53,792 bases of DNA. Origin: an uncultured Collinsella sp. GTDB taxonomy: Bacteria; Actinomycetota; Coriobacteriia; Coriobacteriales; Coriobacteriaceae. The notes under the pieces were generated by a model. The model saw nothing but the letters and a program-made list of their open reading frames with translations. It was not told where the DNA came from and did not search any database. The stretch covers positions 1-53,792 of the forward strand of contig CABUIY010000014.1 of assembly GCA_902491765.1 (NCBI GenBank), read 5' to 3'. Position 1 is the first letter of the stretch; each line of letters opens with the position of its first letter. A program made the position numbers and the translations under genes. Positions 6,798-15,638 of this stretch are shown here, in pieces.

Positions 6798-9242
6798 TTA
6801 GGCGTGGTCGCGCCAGCTGAGGACGCGCTGCTTCATGCCCTCGATGTCGAGCACGCCTTCGGCGAAGCCTTTGCGCACGAGCTCCTCGGGAACGTACTCG
6901 TCGTAGCGATCAAAATAAGGCACCTCGCCGGGATAGACGAGCTCGATGGGGTTGAAGTCCTTCTCGGCCTCGGCGGCGAGCACCTCAAAGAATGTCTCCT
7001 CGTCGGCCTTCATCTTAAACTGCATAAAGTATGGACGCGACGGATCGAGCCCGCGAAGGCCCAGCTCCGCGGCGCATTTAATCTTGAGCATACGTTCGAG
7101 CGCCAAAAAGGCGTAGCTGCCTAACCAAGGGAAGAGCACCCAGGTGTCGCCACCCAGGTTGATGAGCGGCTTGGTTCCCGCGCCCGAAATCTCGGCCGTA
7201 TGACGAGCCTGCGCCAAACGGGCCCGTGCGTTACCCATAAGGTACGGATATGCTGCGTGCTCAGTGAGCGCTTGGCGCATGCGCTCGAGTACATGCGTGT
7301 TAATGTCGCCGGGGCAGTCGCCAAAGTATGCCGGCACACGACCTTTGACTTGCGTGGCAAAGACGGTATGGCGCTTCCAGTCCACTTCCTCGACAATCCA
7401 GCAGAGTCCGGCGATGGCGATGCGCTCACCGGGCGGTGGCGGATTGACGATCGTGCCCAACTCGGCCGACTCGCTGCGAACGGTGAACTCCTCGTTTTCC
7501 TGGAATACGGCGTAGAACTTAAAGTTGTTAATGATGCGCTCGCCCGCGAGACCCACAATGAGCCCACCGCCCTCGGTGACCTGGATATGGTCGATCTTGA
7601 TGAGGTGGCGCAGCAACACGCGATAGTCATCGGCCGAGATGCGATGGAAATAGCTGAGTGTGAGTACGCGCTGGGCAAGTTCGGCCGGTGTGAGCTCGCC
7701 GGCGCTGGCGAGCGTCGACATGGTCTGGTGATAGAGCAAACTGTAGGGGAGTCGATCGAGCTCGGGTGGCTCGACCCACTTTTCCTCGCGATAGAGTTGT
7801 ACGAGTGCTATGCCCTGCAGGAGCTTCCACGGAATGGTCTCGGGCATCATCGTGCGCGGCTCGGGCTCTTCCTCGCGCATGACAAACCACATCTCGGGCG
7901 GAAGATCGCGGCGTCCCGTGCGGCCCATTCGCTGCAAAAAGGAGCTGACGGTAAACGGCGCATCGATCTGGAACGCGCGCTCCAGGCGGCCGATATCAAT
8001 GCCGAGCTCCAGCGTGGAGGTGGTGACGGTTGTCTGTGCCTGCTCCTCGTCACGCATGAGCTCCTCGGCGGTTTCGCGTAGCGATGCCGAAAGATTGCCA
8101 TGGTGGATGAGAAAGCGGTCGGGCTCGTGCCGGCTTTCACAGTAGCTGCGCAACATGGAGCATACAGCCTCTGCCTCCTCGCGCGAGTTGGCAAAGACCA
8201 GGCACTTGCGGCCGCGCGTATGCTCAAAGATATAGCCCATACCGGGGTCGGCGTTGTCGGGCGCCGTGTCGGTGGGGTTGAGAAGCGCCTGCTCGGTCGC
8301 TCGTGGGATGTCGACTTCGCCCTCGGGGGCCGAGGAAGTTCGGCGGTCCTTGGGTGCGGCCTTGCCCCGTGCCTGCTCGCGACGTTGGCGGCGTTCTTCC
8401 TGTGTAAGCTGTCCGCTGTGGCGCATGTCTTGGACACCGGGCGGCAGCGCCGCGGGTGGTGCCGCCTCAATGCGCTCGCATCCGAGCACCTCAGCTTCCT
8501 GCGGACCTGTGCTCGCGAATCCTCGCTGCTGAGCCTGGGGACCCGAGTTGTAGAAGTGCTCCATGGAGATACGCCACACGCGGCGCGGCTCCTCAAAGCG
8601 GGGGATGACGCAGTCGCGTCCCGTCCCCTGCGACAGGAAGGCACCCGTGCGTTCCGGGTCCCCGATGGTGGCCGAAAGGCCGATGCGCCGGGGTCGCACG
8701 CCCGCCATGCGCGAAAGACGCTCGATAAGGCAGAGCGTCTGCCCGCCGCGGTCACCGCGCATGAGCGAGTGGACCTCGTCGATGACCACATAGCGCAGGT
8801 CGCAAAACATGCGCGGAATCGCCATGTGCTTATGGATTAAGAGCGCCTCGAGTGACTCGGGCGTAATCTGCAAGATGCCGCTCGGTTTTTTGATGAGCTT
8901 AGCCTTGTGCGACTGGGAGACATCGCCATGCCAGTGCCAGATAGGGATATCGGCCTTTTCGCAGAGGTCGTTGAGACGGACGAACTGATCATTGATGAGC
9001 GCTTTGAGGGGGCCAATGTAGAGGGCACCAACGCTTGCGGGCGGGTTCTCCCAAAACTCGGTCAGGATGGGAAAGAAGGCCGCTTCGGTTTTGCCGGAAG
9101 CCGTGGATGCCGTCAGGAGCACATTATCTTGCGTGTTAAAGATGGCATCAGCTGCTGCAACCTGGATGGAGCGCAGGCTCTCCCAATCGTGGGAGTAAAT
9201 GAAGTCTTGGATAAACGGGGCGTAGCGGTAAAAGGCGTTCAC
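6798..9242 (-). CDS. Lhr-like DEAD/DEAH-box helicase of a TerB-ATPase-helicase cassette
   Basis: A superfamily 2 helicase of about 814 residues. Motif I is TASTASGKTEAAFF (about 45-58), motif II is IDEVHSLMRGDRGG (about 150), motif III is LSATIGDPE (about 187), and motif VI is QRMGRTGR (about 437). The C-terminal half resembles the Lhr winged-helix/beta-barrel extension. A Gln/Pro/charged, low-complexity insert of about 100 residues lies between motifs III and IV. The GTG at 9242 follows GGGAGG with a short four-base gap; an in-frame TTG at 9308 is the longer alternative. It is the last gene of a co-directional trio with a P-loop ATPase and a TerB-domain protein. BREX systems carry an analogous Lhr-type helicase (BrxHI). 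Helicase identity is firm; the defence role is inference. Confidence 0.88.
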   Translation of the reverse strand: MNAFYRYAPFIQDFIYSHDWESLRSIQVAAADAIFNTQDNVLLTASTASGKTEAAFFPILTEFWENPPASVGALYIGPLKALINDQFVRLNDLCEKADIPIWHWHGDVSQSHKAKLIKKPSGILQITPESLEALLIHKHMAIPRMFCDLRYVVIDEVHSLMRGDRGGQTLCLIERLSRMAGVRPRRIGLSATIGDPERTGAFLSQGTGRDCVIPRFEEPRRVWRISMEHFYNSGPQAQQRGFASTGPQEAEVLGCERIEAAPPAALPPGVQDMRHSGQLTQEERRQRREQARGKAAPKDRRTSSAPEGEVDIPRATEQALLNPTDTAPDNADPGMGYIFEHTRGRKCLVFANSREEAEAVCSMLRSYCESRHEPDRFLIHHGNLSASLRETAEELMRDEEQAQTTVTTSTLELGIDIGRLERAFQIDAPFTVSSFLQRMGRTGRRDLPPEMWFVMREEEPEPRTMMPETIPWKLLQGIALVQLYREEKWVEPPELDRLPYSLLYHQTMSTLASAGELTPAELAQRVLTLSYFHRISADDYRVLLRHLIKIDHIQVTEGGGLIVGLAGERIINNFKFYAVFQENEEFTVRSESAELGTIVNPPPPGERIAIAGLCWIVEEVDWKRHTVFATQVKGRVPAYFGDCPGDINTHVLERMRQALTEHAAYPYLMGNARARLAQARHTAEISGAGTKPLINLGGDTWVLFPWLGSYAFLALERMLKIKCAAELGLRGLDPSRPYFMQFKMKADEETFFEVLAAEAEKDFNPIELVYPGEVPYFDRYDEYVPEELVRKGFAEGVLDIEGMKQRVLSWRDHA

Positions 9243-9337
9243 GGGGCCTCCCTTCAAAAGCGAATCTCTCAACGCGGTGGGCGGTGGCTTGCTGCATGAC
9301 TGCCTCAACGTTCGTCCAGATAAAACCTACCAAAATA

Positions 9338-9360
9338 AACCTGTCCCTTTTTGGCAGGTT
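9338..9360. repeat. small palindrome between ATPase and helicase genes
   Basis: AACCTG (9338-9343) pairs with CAGGTT (9355-9360) around an 11-base loop, and it abuts the ATPase stop codon. A related AAACCTACC lies just to the left (9324-9332). With no proper T-run on the minus strand it is not a strong terminator. It looks more like a small repetitive palindromic element or an attenuator inside the cassette. Confidence 0.35.
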
Positions 9361-10663
9361 AGATGGTGAACTCGGCGAAGTTGCGGTCGTCGCCTGCGGT
9401 GCCGGTGTCGTCTGTTGCGGCTGTCGGCGCCAGCGCGTCGCCACCGACGCTTTGCAGCAACTCGGCCACGTTAGCATCGGGGTTTTGACACAGGATATCG
9501 AGCAGCTCGATAAAGTCGCGGATGACTTCGCGGGGCGTCAGATGCGTGTCGGCCCCCACGCGGCCAAACTCAATTTTGAGGAAGTCCACCAAGTCGTTCT
9601 CGGTAAGCGTGGGCGTCCAGCCAAAGTAGCCGGCATGGATCTGCATGAGCTTTTCGATGAGCACCAGCAGCTCCTCGTAGGTGAGCGGCTGCAGGCGGAT
9701 GATGGGCGCGAGCATGTCTTTGAGATCATCGCGCGCAAAACGGCCCTGAGCGAGACGGCTCCGAAGGGCCTCGTAGGAGAACACGCCGCGGCGGCGGTCT
9801 TCGATAGAGGTCGGCGTGCCGCCCATGATCATGCCCAGGTACTGCGCCTTGCCTTGGAGCGTGTCGTTGTACATGGTCAGGATCTTCTCGTAGTTATATT
9901 GGCGCGTGATCGCGTTGGGAATCTTGTACAGATTCACGAGCTCGTCAATGAGCACCAGCATGCCCTTGTAGCCGCTGCAGACCAAAAAACGTGCGATGAG
10001 CTTGACGTAGTCGTACCAATCGTCGTCGCTGATGATGGTCGAGGAGCCTAGCTCGGCGCGCGCTTCGCTCTTGGTGCGGTACTCGCCGCGAATCCATTTG
10101 GTCACGCGGCTCATGGCATCATCGTCGCCCTCCGAGACGGCCGTGCGATAACGGTGGAGCATGCGGACAAAGTCAAAGCCGTGGACCATCTCTTCGAGCG
10201 GGGCCAGTTGGGCATTGACGGCAGACTCGTCGGCATCGGCACACGAGGCGACCCAGCGATCCAGGATAAGGTTGAGCGCACCGCCCTCGAGGCGCGTCTT
10301 GGTCGATATGTTGCGGATGAGCTCGCGATAGGTGGCGAGGCCCTGGCCCTGGCCGCCCTGTAGACGGCGCTCAGGGGAAAGGTCGGCATCAGCGACGACG
10401 AATCCCTCGCCCATGGCGTGCGTGCGGATGGTCTGGAGCAAAAAGCTCTTGCCGGCGCCGTAACGACCGACCAGAAAGCGGAAGCTCGCGCCACCGTCGG
10501 CGATGAGGCTCAGGTCGGTGAGCAGGGCGCGGATCTCGACCTCTCGCCCCACGGTGATATAGGGAAGGCCAATGCGCGGGACAACGCCGCCCTTGAGCGA
10601 GTTGAGAATGACGGCGGCGACGCGCTTGGGCACGCGGGGTGCTGCGGATGCGGTATCACTCAT
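9359..10663 (-). CDS. BrxD-like (DUF2791-type) P-loop ATPase
   Basis: A 434-residue ATPase. Walker A is GRYGAGKS (residues about 66-73), embedded in FRFLVGRYGAGKSFLLQTIR. A Walker B-like strand, GMLVLIDELVNLYK, lies near residues 230-240, and a conserved MIMGGTPTSIEDRRRG block follows. This pattern matches the ATP-binding proteins annotated as DUF2791, the family that includes BREX BrxD. The start ATG overlaps the end of the upstream TerB gene by eight bases (ATGAGTGA) and has GAGAGGA upstream, so the two products are made together. The last 40 residues are acidic and variable. Likely an ATP-driven DNA-engaging partner of the helicase; that role is inferred from context. Confidence 0.8.
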   Translation of the reverse strand: MSDTASAAPRVPKRVAAVILNSLKGGVVPRIGLPYITVGREVEIRALLTDLSLIADGGASFRFLVGRYGAGKSFLLQTIRTHAMGEGFVVADADLSPERRLQGGQGQGLATYRELIRNISTKTRLEGGALNLILDRWVASCADADESAVNAQLAPLEEMVHGFDFVRMLHRYRTAVSEGDDDAMSRVTKWIRGEYRTKSEARAELGSSTIISDDDWYDYVKLIARFLVCSGYKGMLVLIDELVNLYKIPNAITRQYNYEKILTMYNDTLQGKAQYLGMIMGGTPTSIEDRRRGVFSYEALRSRLAQGRFARDDLKDMLAPIIRLQPLTYEELLVLIEKLMQIHAGYFGWTPTLTENDLVDFLKIEFGRVGADTHLTPREVIRDFIELLDILCQNPDANVAELLQSVGGDALAPTAATDDTGTAGDDRNFAEFTI

Positions 10664-12401
10664 GGTCTAAGTATCCTCTCACGTCTGCTTCGTAGTCCTC
10701 GATAATTTGCGGTCCTGCCGCGCCAAATTCAATTACGGTGTCACCCACCAGGTCAAAGAGCGCCTCATTGATGCTATCGACGAGCATGTCCTCGCTCTGG
10801 CCCGAGTGCGCTACTGCCGATGTCGCTTGCGCTGCGTTTTGCTCGAGCAGTGCTCGAAGATAGGCGTCTGCGGCGGGATCGAGTGCGGACGCGGTGTCGG
10901 CGGGCGTGGGCGCTGGTGTGAGGAGCGGGGCTACGACGCCAAACTGCTCGGTGGAGATGGTCGGCTCGCTGGTCTCGTCCTGCTGCATGGTCGTCGCGAC
11001 TGGTTCGGCGATCGTGTCGGCTACGGGCTCGGCTTCCCGTCGTTCGGCAACTGCCACCTCGGCATCCGCAAACGTACCGTCCTCGCGCTCCTCGTCGATC
11101 AAAAGCGCCTCGCGCGTTTGTGCGGCGGCGCTCCGAATGCGCCCCAGCTGGCTCAAGTCGATATCGATCTTGACGGGCTGATGTGCGGCATCCCATGAAA
11201 GCCATGCCACGATCTCGTCATCGATAATCTTGGCCAGATATTTGGGGACCTTTTCTTCCTTAAGGGGATGGGCGGGGTCCAGCGCCAGGCGCAGGCGTTG
11301 GTCGCAGGCGCGCATCATTTCACCGAGCTTGCTGCTCTTTTGCCTACTGCCATGGATACGCATGCATTCCCAAAAGCCGTTTTGGCAACGGTAGATATGG
11401 ATAGGATCCAGGCGGTATTCGAAGTCCTCGTGGCGCTCGGGCGCAAAGAATACGGCCGAGGCAAACATGGTGTAGGGCATGGCCGTCTCCTCCCCAAATA
11501 AGCTCGCCACGATGCCGGTCTTTCGGTGCGTGTCATAGTGGCGCGCCATGCGGACATACACGGCGCATGCCACGTGGCGCAGATCGCGGTGGTGGCTGCG
11601 GTCGAGCCGCGAGTTATTGAGGTTGTACGTGGAGAGGGCGTTGATGGCGGCCATGAGTCGCTCCTCGCGCACCTCATCGGGCGGAAGGGGGAGCGTGGGC
11701 TCGGAGGTTTTGCGACGCTTAGGGGTCTGGCCGGACGGTGCCGGTGCTGGTACAAGGTCTCGTGCCGCGCGCCGCAGCTCGATAAGGGCGTTATCGAACA
11801 TGACGGTTTTAGAGTCGCGAAGCAGCTTGGGGTCGAGCCCGTGGAACACGGCGTAATCCTGCAGCCACACGCGTGCAAATCGGTCGATGCCGGGCTCGAA
11901 GGCGCGATAGACATCCCAAAAAGCCTTGATCTTGTTAAAACCATCGAGCGGGTCATCTACGCCAATGCCGCAAATCAGCTCATAGAGATACAGAAAGGCA
12001 AAGGACGTAGACGTTTCCTCGACGGTTCCGCGGCGCACTTGGGCACGCCAGGTAAAGTAGCCGCGCAACTGCCGGTCGCTCATGGCGTTGTAGGTGGGAA
12101 AGTACGATTTAAAGGTGCCGTTGTAGGGACAGTCGTCCTCAAAATCGGCCATCAGCAGGCCCTGGCGGTAGAAAAGCTCGGCTTCCGAAAGCCAGCGGCC
12201 CGCACCGCCCTTGGGGTCATCCTGCCAGCGCGATATCTCGCGCATTTTACGGTACTGGTCGGGGAGGAAATTCTGCATCTGTCGGCCGGTTTTGAGAATC
12301 GGCTCGTCTGCGTAGATTTCGTTTGAGAAGCGGGTGGACTGATGGGTCCGGGCCTCGGCCATAATGCGCTCGATGAGCATCTTGATGTCCTGGTCGGCCA
12401 C
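10656..12401 (-). CDS. TerB-N/TerB-C domain protein
   Basis: A 581-residue cytoplasmic protein starting at a GTG behind GGAGAGGAG. Residues about 50-230 match the TerB-N type, with the strongest block at 107-125 (MSDRQLRGYFTWRAQVRRG) followed by FAFLYLYELICGIG. The TerB-C type is seen at IDLSQLGRIRSAAAQTREAL (about 413-433). After an acidic disordered linker it resumes with INEALFDLVGDTVIEF and a final EDYEADV. These domains take their name from the tellurite-resistance Ter genes, but this protein has no tellurite partner genes nearby. Instead it heads a cassette with a P-loop ATPase and an Lhr-type helicase. It is probably the scaffold or sensor of that complex; no catalytic residues are apparent. 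Confidence 0.78.
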   Translation of the reverse strand: MADQDIKMLIERIMAEARTHQSTRFSNEIYADEPILKTGRQMQNFLPDQYRKMREISRWQDDPKGGAGRWLSEAELFYRQGLLMADFEDDCPYNGTFKSYFPTYNAMSDRQLRGYFTWRAQVRRGTVEETSTSFAFLYLYELICGIGVDDPLDGFNKIKAFWDVYRAFEPGIDRFARVWLQDYAVFHGLDPKLLRDSKTVMFDNALIELRRAARDLVPAPAPSGQTPKRRKTSEPTLPLPPDEVREERLMAAINALSTYNLNNSRLDRSHHRDLRHVACAVYVRMARHYDTHRKTGIVASLFGEETAMPYTMFASAVFFAPERHEDFEYRLDPIHIYRCQNGFWECMRIHGSRQKSSKLGEMMRACDQRLRLALDPAHPLKEEKVPKYLAKIIDDEIVAWLSWDAAHQPVKIDIDLSQLGRIRSAAAQTREALLIDEEREDGTFADAEVAVAERREAEPVADTIAEPVATTMQQDETSEPTISTEQFGVVAPLLTPAPTPADTASALDPAADAYLRALLEQNAAQATSAVAHSGQSEDMLVDSINEALFDLVGDTVIEFGAAGPQIIEDYEADVRGYLDHE

Positions 12402-12438
12402 CGCTTCTCCTCTCCTAACGCAGCTACGGTGACCTCAT

Positions 12439-12447
12439 ATCATAGCA
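12439..12447 (-). promoter_or_regulatory. extended -10 promoter for the TerB-ATPase-helicase cassette
   Basis: On the minus strand the sequence reads TGC followed by TATGAT, an extended -10 element ending 38 bases upstream of the TerB GTG. No good -35 hexamer is found at the usual distance. The 88-base gap to the DUF554 gene holds nothing else. Confidence 0.4.
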
Positions 12448-12489
12448 CAGCATCAAACAGATGTTCGAGATACCGCTGCGTTGATAGAT

Positions 12490-13206
12490 TTAGAACAGGA
12501 GGGCGTAGATGACGGCGATGACGACGGAGGGGAGCATATTGGCCGTGCGGAAGGTCTGAGGACGGATGAGGTTGACGCCGACGCAGAAGATGAGCATGGA
12601 GCCTACGAGCGAAAGGCTGTCGAGGGCTGCCGTGGTCATGATGGGGGAGAGCGCGCCGGCAAACAACGTAATCGTCCCCTGGAACACGGCGACGGGCAGG
12701 GCCGAGAAGATGCAGCCGCGTCCGAGCGACGCCGTCATGGTGCAGACGATGATGCAGTCCAATGCGCCTTTCAAGGCAAGCGTTGACCAGTCACCGAGCA
12801 GACCGTCCTGGATCGATCCCACGATAGCCATGGCACCGATGCAGACGGTCAGCGATGTCGAGACAAAAGCGTTGGTGAACTCGTTATCGCCCTCGCTGCC
12901 GGTTTTGCGCTTGAGCCATTCGCCAAGGTTCTCGATGGCGGCCTCCAAGTTGATGGCCTCGCCGATGAGCGAACCGAGCGCAAATGAGACGATGAGCATG
13001 GTGGTACCGGTGGTCGCTAGCGCCTTTCCATCGATGATGAGCATCTTTTGCATGGTGCCGCCCAGGCCGATAAACAGGACGCACAGCCCCGATGCTTTCA
13101 TGAGCGTGTCTTGGATACGCGGTGTAATGAAGCGGCCGCCCGCTAATCCCAAAAGACCGCCCGCAACTAAAAGCACAACGTTGATGATTGTTCCCAAGCC
13201 CGGCAT
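12490..13206 (-). CDS. DUF554 family integral membrane protein
   Basis: A 238-residue protein with about seven hydrophobic segments. The ATG at 13206 follows AGGAGGG at a short distance and gives the usual family start, MPGLGTIINVVLLVAGGLLG; a longer upstream start lacks such a site. The blocks GLGGTMQKM, FVSTSLTVCIGAMAIVGSIQDG and GALDCIIVCTMTASLGRG are typical of DUF554 (YdfK-like) membrane proteins, for which a transport role is assumed but not shown. It is transcribed in the same direction as the TerB cassette, which starts 88 bases downstream behind its own likely promoter. Confidence 0.85.
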   Translation of the reverse strand: MPGLGTIINVVLLVAGGLLGLAGGRFITPRIQDTLMKASGLCVLFIGLGGTMQKMLIIDGKALATTGTTMLIVSFALGSLIGEAINLEAAIENLGEWLKRKTGSEGDNEFTNAFVSTSLTVCIGAMAIVGSIQDGLLGDWSTLALKGALDCIIVCTMTASLGRGCIFSALPVAVFQGTITLFAGALSPIMTTAALDSLSLVGSMLIFCVGVNLIRPQTFRTANMLPSVVIAVIYALLF

Positions 13207-13324
13207 GAGCCCTCCTGTATTGATGCCAACGTGGCAATCGTAGCAGAACGAAATGCGAGGCACATCGCGACTCATCTAATACGTTATATAAGTGGTGTTA
13301 GGAATGATGCGCAGCATTTAAGCC

Positions 13325-14755
13325 TCAGGTGGTTGTCGGGACATAGGGATAGTATTCAAAGCGCAGTGTCATAAGCCGCTGTGGGGATTCAATAGCCGCG
13401 GCGATGATATTGGCATCGCGGGCACGATCAAACCCTTCGAGTTCGATCTGATACGAGACGTCTTGCATAATGTCCAGACGTCGCCAGGCTAGGAGTGTGT
13501 CGCCATCGAATTCCAGGGTCTTGCTTCCGTTTGCGGCAACGGCGTATAGACGCAGCTTGGCGGTGGTTGCAGGGTCGACAACCGTGACCTTTTTAATTTC
13601 GTTTCGAGTATTCTTGGCTCCCAACAAGGTGAGCAGTGTTGGGGCCACGACCTCGCCCGATGGCAAAAAGACGACTTCGATGGATTCGGGAAATGCGATG
13701 ATAGCCGACTTGCGGACGGGCTGATTGGCGGCGGCAACTTCAATGTTCGCAGCGTCGATGACCTCTATGTGGTCGAGCGCGGCAAGCACGCAGCAGTTAC
13801 CTTCATCGATCTCTTGAGGATCAGCAAGCCCCAGACTGTCCGCGAACTCGGGATCGTTTGGATCGGTAGCGGGCTCATTCGGTGCTTCGAAAGAAGCTGG
13901 GACGCTGTTTGTCGGCGACGGCGTGTCGCCCGCACCTGCTTCTTTATCCGTGCTCTCTTCTTGTATGGTTGCGTTGATGGGTTCGTCGTTTGAGGGGAGC
14001 GTCTTGGCGTCAAGCGCGGAGGGGAGAATTCCGATGGCTCCGGATCCGTTCCACTCCATTTCGAGAAGCGCCGGGTCGGCAAGAATGCGTTGCCTGCTTT
14101 GCGCGTGGGCATCGATTTCAATAGGGCCTGCCTCTATCCCTCGTGTAAGGCTGAGTGATCCGGCTGGCTTCTCGAAATGAGCGTCTGTGTCTTTGGCGCT
14201 GACGGCGTAGAACAGCAGGGACGCTTCTCCCGCCGCGATGGCATCGGTGCCGGCTTTGGTCAGCCGCAACGATGCCGTGAATGAGAGGGTGGGCTGCGTG
14301 TCGTCTGCATTCGCGGCGGCGCAGCCCAGACATATACCGCCTCCTTTCTCGAAAAACGTACCGTCGAAGGCGACCTTCGCTCCGTTCGCCGAGTCATCGA
14401 TCGAAGCGATGTCGATGCGCAGCTCTAAATTGCATGGATCGCCATCTGCATCGAGCACAACCGAGCGCCACGTGCAGACGGCGCACCCCGCCTGGGAGCC
14501 GTTTGCCTTGTTCGAACGATTGATATCCACGGCTATCGAGCCGTCCGTATTACGACGAAGGCATCCCGAGGTCGAGATTGCGGCCTGTGCGATCGAAAAA
14601 CGCTTGCACGCAATGGCGCTCGACGGATTTGGTGCGGAGCTTAGGGCTGCTGGTAAGGAGTCTGCCATGACGGGAGTCGCCCAAGCGGCGACAGGCGTTC
14701 CGGTTGCGAGCGCGCCGCAGAGTGCGACGACGGGCAAAAGGTTCTTCGATGCCAT
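13325..14755 (-). CDS. large secreted protein of unknown function
   Basis: A 476-residue protein with a signal peptide (hydrophobic LLPVVALCGALATGTPVAAWA, likely cleaved near residue 27-31). The ATG has AGGAGA upstream. The mature protein is Asp/Ala-rich and mostly beta-like. It has paired cysteines (CAVC near 91-94, CLGC near 142-145, CC in the middle), a Thr/Pro/Glu-rich linker at about 265-300, and a second globular part to the C-terminus. No membrane anchor, sortase motif or catalytic motif is visible. It ends a run of five minus-strand genes for small exported or membrane proteins, 18 bases after the LPXTG-like gene. I do not recognise the family. Confidence 0.65.
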   Translation of the reverse strand: MASKNLLPVVALCGALATGTPVAAWATPVMADSLPAALSSAPNPSSAIACKRFSIAQAAISTSGCLRRNTDGSIAVDINRSNKANGSQAGCAVCTWRSVVLDADGDPCNLELRIDIASIDDSANGAKVAFDGTFFEKGGGICLGCAAANADDTQPTLSFTASLRLTKAGTDAIAAGEASLLFYAVSAKDTDAHFEKPAGSLSLTRGIEAGPIEIDAHAQSRQRILADPALLEMEWNGSGAIGILPSALDAKTLPSNDEPINATIQEESTDKEAGAGDTPSPTNSVPASFEAPNEPATDPNDPEFADSLGLADPQEIDEGNCCVLAALDHIEVIDAANIEVAAANQPVRKSAIIAFPESIEVVFLPSGEVVAPTLLTLLGAKNTRNEIKKVTVVDPATTAKLRLYAVAANGSKTLEFDGDTLLAWRRLDIMQDVSYQIELEGFDRARDANIIAAAIESPQRLMTLRFEYYPYVPTTT

Positions 14756-14773
14756 GGGGTCTCCTTAGCTAAT

Positions 14774-15055
14774 TTAGTGCGGCCTGTCCGTGTTTTGTTT
14801 CTGGCTGCGTTTGATGTGCAGCCCGAGGCCGGCGGTCCCCGCGCCTGCTGCTGTGGCGCCTGCTGCCAAGAGCCATCGTCTGTCGCCTGTCTGCGCCAAC
14901 GGTTCCTCGCGGTCGCCGCGGTCGAGCTCCGAGAGGTCGACCGTCACTTGCGTGGCGGCCTGCGCCTGTTCTTGCTGGGCAAAGGCCATGGCTGGCCCAA
15001 ACGCTAGGATGCTGACGGCGGCGGCCAGGGCGACGGCCTTATGCCGTGTGCGCAC
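14774..15055 (-). CDS. small exported protein with LPXTG-like tail
   Basis: A small protein of about 93 residues. The GTG at 15055 starts inside the end of the upstream gene, a 17-base overlap that suggests coupling; a TTG at 15085 is the alternative. The N-terminus is a signal peptide (AVALAAAVSILAFGPAMAFA). After a short 25-residue mature segment comes LAQTGD, a run of about 20 small hydrophobic residues, then a basic tail HIKRSQKQ. That order (variant LPXTG, membrane span, positive charge) is the sortase anchoring layout, with LAQTG in place of LPxTG. With so little mature sequence it may be a linker or minor subunit for the neighbouring secreted proteins. No sortase is encoded in the window. 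Confidence 0.6.
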   Translation of the reverse strand: MRTRHKAVALAAAVSILAFGPAMAFAQQEQAQAATQVTVDLSELDRGDREEPLAQTGDRRWLLAAGATAAGAGTAGLGLHIKRSQKQNTDRPH

Positions 15056-15638
15056 CGGGCTCGACCGTCCAGGTGATCGTTGCAACCTGATCGCCTTCGC
15101 CGGTTACGCGGAAGATGTCGCGCGTGACGCGGGCGACGTTTCCGCTTGTCTTGAGCTTAATTTTGTCCGTGCCGCCGGCAATGCCCTGGTAGCCCATGTC
15201 GAAGGCTGCGTTCTTGGAAAGATCGAGGCCCGTCCCCTGCATTGCGGCGCTGGCGTTCTGGAGTGCGCCGTCGGGGCCGACCTTAAAGTCGATGGAGTTC
15301 TGCGCGGTTCCGGCCTTGGCGTCGGCAGCAATGGTCCAGGTGTTCATGGCGTCGATCTTCATGTTGGTGACATGGATGCCGTAGGCCGAATGATTGTCGA
15401 TGGTGGTCGCGTCTTCTGAGGGGCCCTGAAGCGTGCCGTCGGCCTTGGCGACGAAGGGAATAACCGTCGGAACTTTGAACTCAACGTTGTCGATCTCGGT
15501 CCTGACCATTACTTTCGTGGTTCCAACGCGCCCGGCCGCCATAGCTGGCGTCGGGGCGGCGCCCATTGCGAGCGCGAGCGCGAGACCTGCGCCCACGACG
15601 AGCGCTCTGGCTCCGTTCATGTTCCTGGTGATGTCCAT
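15039..15638 (-). CDS. secreted beta-rich protein of unknown function
   Basis: A 199-residue protein with a clear signal peptide (residues about 9-35, ending PTPAMAA). The ATG is preceded by AAGGA. The mature part is Gly/Thr/Asp-rich and beta-like, with NHSAYGIHVTNMKI and the terminal strand VATITWTVEPG. The overall shape recalls WxL-domain or TasA/CalY-type exported fibre proteins, where a T-W-T strand closes the domain, but no second WxL motif is present. Its stop overlaps the start of the LPXTG-like gene. I infer a surface-displayed or matrix protein, with low certainty on family. Confidence 0.6.
   Translation of the reverse strand: MDITRNMNGARALVVGAGLALALAMGAAPTPAMAAGRVGTTKVMVRTEIDNVEFKVPTVIPFVAKADGTLQGPSEDATTIDNHSAYGIHVTNMKIDAMNTWTIAADAKAGTAQNSIDFKVGPDGALQNASAAMQGTGLDLSKNAAFDMGYQGIAGGTDKIKLKTSGNVARVTRDIFRVTGEGDQVATITWTVEPGAHTA

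Noticed and set aside
10656..12401. Tellurite resistance determinant
   Set aside because: The TerB-N/C domains share the name, but none of terC, terD, terZ or telA is present, and the partners are an ATPase and a helicase.
6798..12401. A complete BREX system
   Set aside because: There is no PglX methyltransferase, PglZ, BrxC or PglW in or beside the cassette, so only BrxD- and BrxHI-like parts are present.
14774..15055. Canonical sortase substrate
   Set aside because: The motif is LAQTG rather than LPxTG and the mature part is very short, so it is called LPXTG-like only.
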